Below are positions 61,906 through 64,000 of a DNA stretch of 64,000 bases, one piece after another. Below the pieces are notes generated by a model, which did not search any database, was not told the origin of the DNA, and worked only from the letters and a program-made list of their open reading frames with translations. This stretch comes from Devosia neptuniae. GTDB lineage: Bacteria; Pseudomonadota; Alphaproteobacteria; Rhizobiales; Devosiaceae. Each line of letters starts with the position of its first letter. Positions within the stretch are counted from its first letter, which is position 1. The position numbers and the translations under genes were made by a program. The stretch is taken from positions 558,001 through 622,000 of the forward strand of contig NZ_CP104965.1 of the NCBI RefSeq assembly GCF_025452235.1, given 5' to 3'.

Positions 61906-62171
61906 CCATTTCGCACGAAGAACTCGCTAGCCTGAGCCGATGATCTCGAGAACGCGGCGAGCAGCTTCCGGCCGCCATTTCGAGCGCTCGGACCATCTGC
62001 GCTGCCGGAAACGGTCGTTGACCAGAGGTCTGATCGATTTCGACGGCCGCGGCGGAGACCAGTCGAGGATGGTGGAGATGATCTCCCCGTGGCCCCCAAT
62101 CAAGATACACACGTGCCCAGGCGGTCATTGCTGCTCAGGATCGTTCACATTTAGAACCGACCAGGCGCAGT
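61906..62171. other. intergenic gap, no gene supported
   Basis: Short frames exist on both strands, but none has a ribosome binding site or a family I recognise. The region precedes a short GC hairpin with a T tract at 62172-62194. Confidence 0.5.
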
Positions 62172-62194
62172 CACCCCCCGCGCGGGTGCTTTTT
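62172..62194 (+). terminator. possible intrinsic terminator of importer operon
   Basis: CACCC (62172-62176) pairs with GGGTG (62184-62188) around a GC-rich loop, followed by CTTTTT. It overlaps the last bases of the convergent GMC gene. Confidence 0.4.
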
Positions 62195-63848
62195 AGAGAG
62201 TCAGCGGCGCCCCGGTGGCCTTGAGATGATCGGCTAGGCGGAGGGTCAGGGCGATCATGGTCAGAGTGGGGTTGGCATAGCTGCCGGTGGGGAACACCGA
62301 GCCACCGGCAATATAGAGATTGGCAATGCCGTGCACTTTGCCATCGGGATCGACCACACCCTGACTCGGGTCTTCGTGCATGCGCGTCGTGCCCATGTTA
62401 TGATGCAGGCTGAGACCGACACTGTTGTTGATATTCTCCAGCTCCAGCCGCCCCAACCCCACCGCCGCCAGCTGGCGTACCAGGATCGCATGAGCACGAT
62501 GAATGCTGTCCTTGTCCGAGCCAGCCCAATGCACGGTGAGCTTAGGCTGATTTGAGCCGAGCGGGTCCCGCCGCTGACTGAGCGTGATCCGATTGTCCGG
62601 ATTGGGAGATTGCTCGGTCTGGCTGATGAGTTCGAATTTCTCGTAGCGCTTGTCGTTGCCCTCCTGGCTCGACCAGCCGCCACGGCTCAGGCTAGGAAAC
62701 AGATGATCCCGGCGGACGGCATGCTTGTAATAATCCAGCACGAAGTCATCGAGATTGCCGGCAAAGTCGGCCACAAGCCTGGCTGCATTGGTCGGCACCC
62801 GGCGCTCCCGCATGGCCTGGCGGAATTCGCGTACGGCCAGATGCGCAGGCGATTGCTGGCGGCGGGTCCGCGGAAAAAACAGCGTGGCAAATCCAAGAAG
62901 CTGCTGGCGCCGCCGGGCTTCCTCGGCAAAGGTCAGCCTGCCCATCACGGTCAGCTTGTCGAGATAGCGCATGTCATAGAGCGCGTGGATGGAAAATGCA
63001 CTCTGCTCATAGGGGTACAGGAAACCCGTGCGGATGATGGGATGATCCATGAAAAACCGGCCGACCAGATCCTTGCCGTTGCCAAGGCCGGCTTTCTGCA
63101 CACGATTGGATGCCAGCAGCAGTCGGGCGTTCTCGATAGCGCCCGTAGCAAGAACATAGCGCCTGGCTTTGACGGCATAGCGCTGGCCCGACAAGGCGGC
63201 CACCCGCAGCCCCGTTATTTCGCCGGCATTGTGGCTGGCCTCAATCTCAAGAACATTGGCATAGAGATAGACCGTAATGTTCGACGCGCCTTCGAGCGCC
63301 GTGCGCCCATCACCAAAAAATCGGGCGCTGGGACCAAATTTGAACATTGTAGTTTCAAGTTCGCTGCCGGCAAACGGCAGGCGCCGGGAAAGCCTCTCCT
63401 CCCAGCTATCGGCCGAATAGTCGAGCGATCCGATGCCACAAATATCGGATGCACGCTGGTAGAAAGGGTCCAGATGCTCGCGCGAAAAAGGCCATCCGCT
63501 ATGGGCCAGCCAGTCGCGCTTTTCGAAGTCAATGGCCTCGAAAGGGGCATGCCGCACGCCATGCTGGGCATAATCCTCCACTTGTACGTTCCAGGCATTG
63601 GACAGGCCGCCGAACTGGCGCCGGCGCATGCGTGAAAGACTGACGAACCGATCGCCCTGACTTTCTCCGGTGGCGAGAGACTGCGTCGGCGCATCGAGTT
63701 CGACGCCGCCGCTTTCCAAGACGCAGACCCGGAGCTGAGAACCAATGAATTCACGTGCCAGCGAGAGGCCAACCGGTCCGCTGCCGACGATGCACAGATC
63801 GAACTCGACGGTGGACCCATCCGGCAGATGGCGGATATCTTCTAACAT
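62193..63848 (-). CDS. GMC family FAD-dependent oxidoreductase
   Basis: A 551-residue flavoprotein. The FAD-binding Rossmann motif is FDLCIVGSGPVGLSLARE with Glu at ESGG; YVLATGAIENARLLLAS and the C-terminal GMC segment HHNMGTTRMHEDPSQGVVDP with NPTLTMIALTLRLADHL are present. The catalytic His is probably in LHHNMGTTRM. Relatives oxidise alcohols or sugars and pass electrons to a cytochrome subunit, but no small or cytochrome subunit is adjacent in view. No signal peptide is seen. Confidence 0.9.
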   Translation of the reverse strand: MLEDIRHLPDGSTVEFDLCIVGSGPVGLSLAREFIGSQLRVCVLESGGVELDAPTQSLATGESQGDRFVSLSRMRRRQFGGLSNAWNVQVEDYAQHGVRHAPFEAIDFEKRDWLAHSGWPFSREHLDPFYQRASDICGIGSLDYSADSWEERLSRRLPFAGSELETTMFKFGPSARFFGDGRTALEGASNITVYLYANVLEIEASHNAGEITGLRVAALSGQRYAVKARRYVLATGAIENARLLLASNRVQKAGLGNGKDLVGRFFMDHPIIRTGFLYPYEQSAFSIHALYDMRYLDKLTVMGRLTFAEEARRRQQLLGFATLFFPRTRRQQSPAHLAVREFRQAMRERRVPTNAARLVADFAGNLDDFVLDYYKHAVRRDHLFPSLSRGGWSSQEGNDKRYEKFELISQTEQSPNPDNRITLSQRRDPLGSNQPKLTVHWAGSDKDSIHRAHAILVRQLAAVGLGRLELENINNSVGLSLHHNMGTTRMHEDPSQGVVDPDGKVHGIANLYIAGGSVFPTGSYANPTLTMIALTLRLADHLKATGAPLTL

Positions 63849-64000
63849 GTGGCAATCCTGGGCCCTGCGGTCCGCATGACGGTATCCATAGCAACTTTTC
63901 GGAATCGCGGGCGCCCCCGCCAGCGCTAAGACTTAGATTACTTGGGCAGCAGGAAAAATACTCTATTATTCTAATAATTCTTTTGCCGTCGACTATTGAT

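Noticed and set aside
61927..62112. 61-codon minus-strand frame in the gap after the CocE-type gene
   Set aside because: It starts without a ribosome binding site, is Arg/Ser/Trp-rich, and matches no family I know.

Overview
The window is a high-GC chromosomal segment of an alphaproteobacterium, most likely a Devosia-like member of the Hyphomicrobiales. Supporting evidence is the class I (archaeal-type) lysyl-tRNA synthetase, a SAM-II riboswitch in front of metZ, the order DUF2948-hisD-UPF0262-infA-maf-yacG, an ALAS-type hemA behind an FNR/FixK-like box, and a PodJ-like polarity protein. The species assignment is inference from gene content, not from a search.

Layout. (1) 1-2.9 kb: the right end of an integrative element (lipoprotein, small HTH proteins, XRE repressor with two near-identical operators, AlpA-like protein, tyrosine integrase) inserted at the 3' end of tRNA-Phe; the integrase reading frame ends inside the tRNA gene. 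(2) 3-13 kb: a minus-strand housekeeping run (yacG, maf, infA, a UPF0262-phosphatase fusion, hisD, DUF2948, murA) split by a plus-strand TetR-HlyD-ABC export operon with its own palindromic operator. (3) 13-18.5 kb: tRNA-Thr, envelope genes (PRC-barrel, OmpA-like lipoprotein), an SDR, hemA, and a FixJ-like regulator without its phosphoacceptor Asp. (4) 18.5-28.5 kb: mscL, a hybrid histidine kinase, a LuxR-type regulator, a 1160-residue PodJ-like protein, and a TauE/TIGR02186/triple-rhodanese sulfur cluster. (5) 28.5-39.3 kb: ligase-associated nuclease (pdeM) and helicase (lhr), a kinase operon, quinone reductase with HxlR, pyrD, an S24 repressor-AAC(6')-DUF2087 operon, a secreted Rap1a-like protein and DUF2975 with its HTH partner. 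Four genes here carry single-base homopolymer frameshifts. (6) 39.3-49 kb: lysS, TerB, a solute-binding protein, SAM-II-metZ, dCTP deaminase, a MarR-EmrB-EmrA-type efflux operon, tRNA-Gly. (7) 49-64 kb: accessory metabolism: WYL regulator/RidA, AraC/aldo-keto reductase, LysR, and a peptide ABC importer with a CocE-type hydrolase behind a perfect 21-bp palindrome, then a GMC oxidoreductase.

Intergenic spaces hold at least three dispersed palindromic repeat families. I found no CRISPR array, rRNA or complete insertion sequence. No single locus is clearly a new system. The strongest leads are the integrase/tRNA overlap with the paired XRE operators, the clustered homopolymer frameshifts, the damage-type repressor coupled to an aminoglycoside acetyltransferase-like gene, the UPF0262-phosphatase fusion, and the orphan palindrome before the peptide importer.
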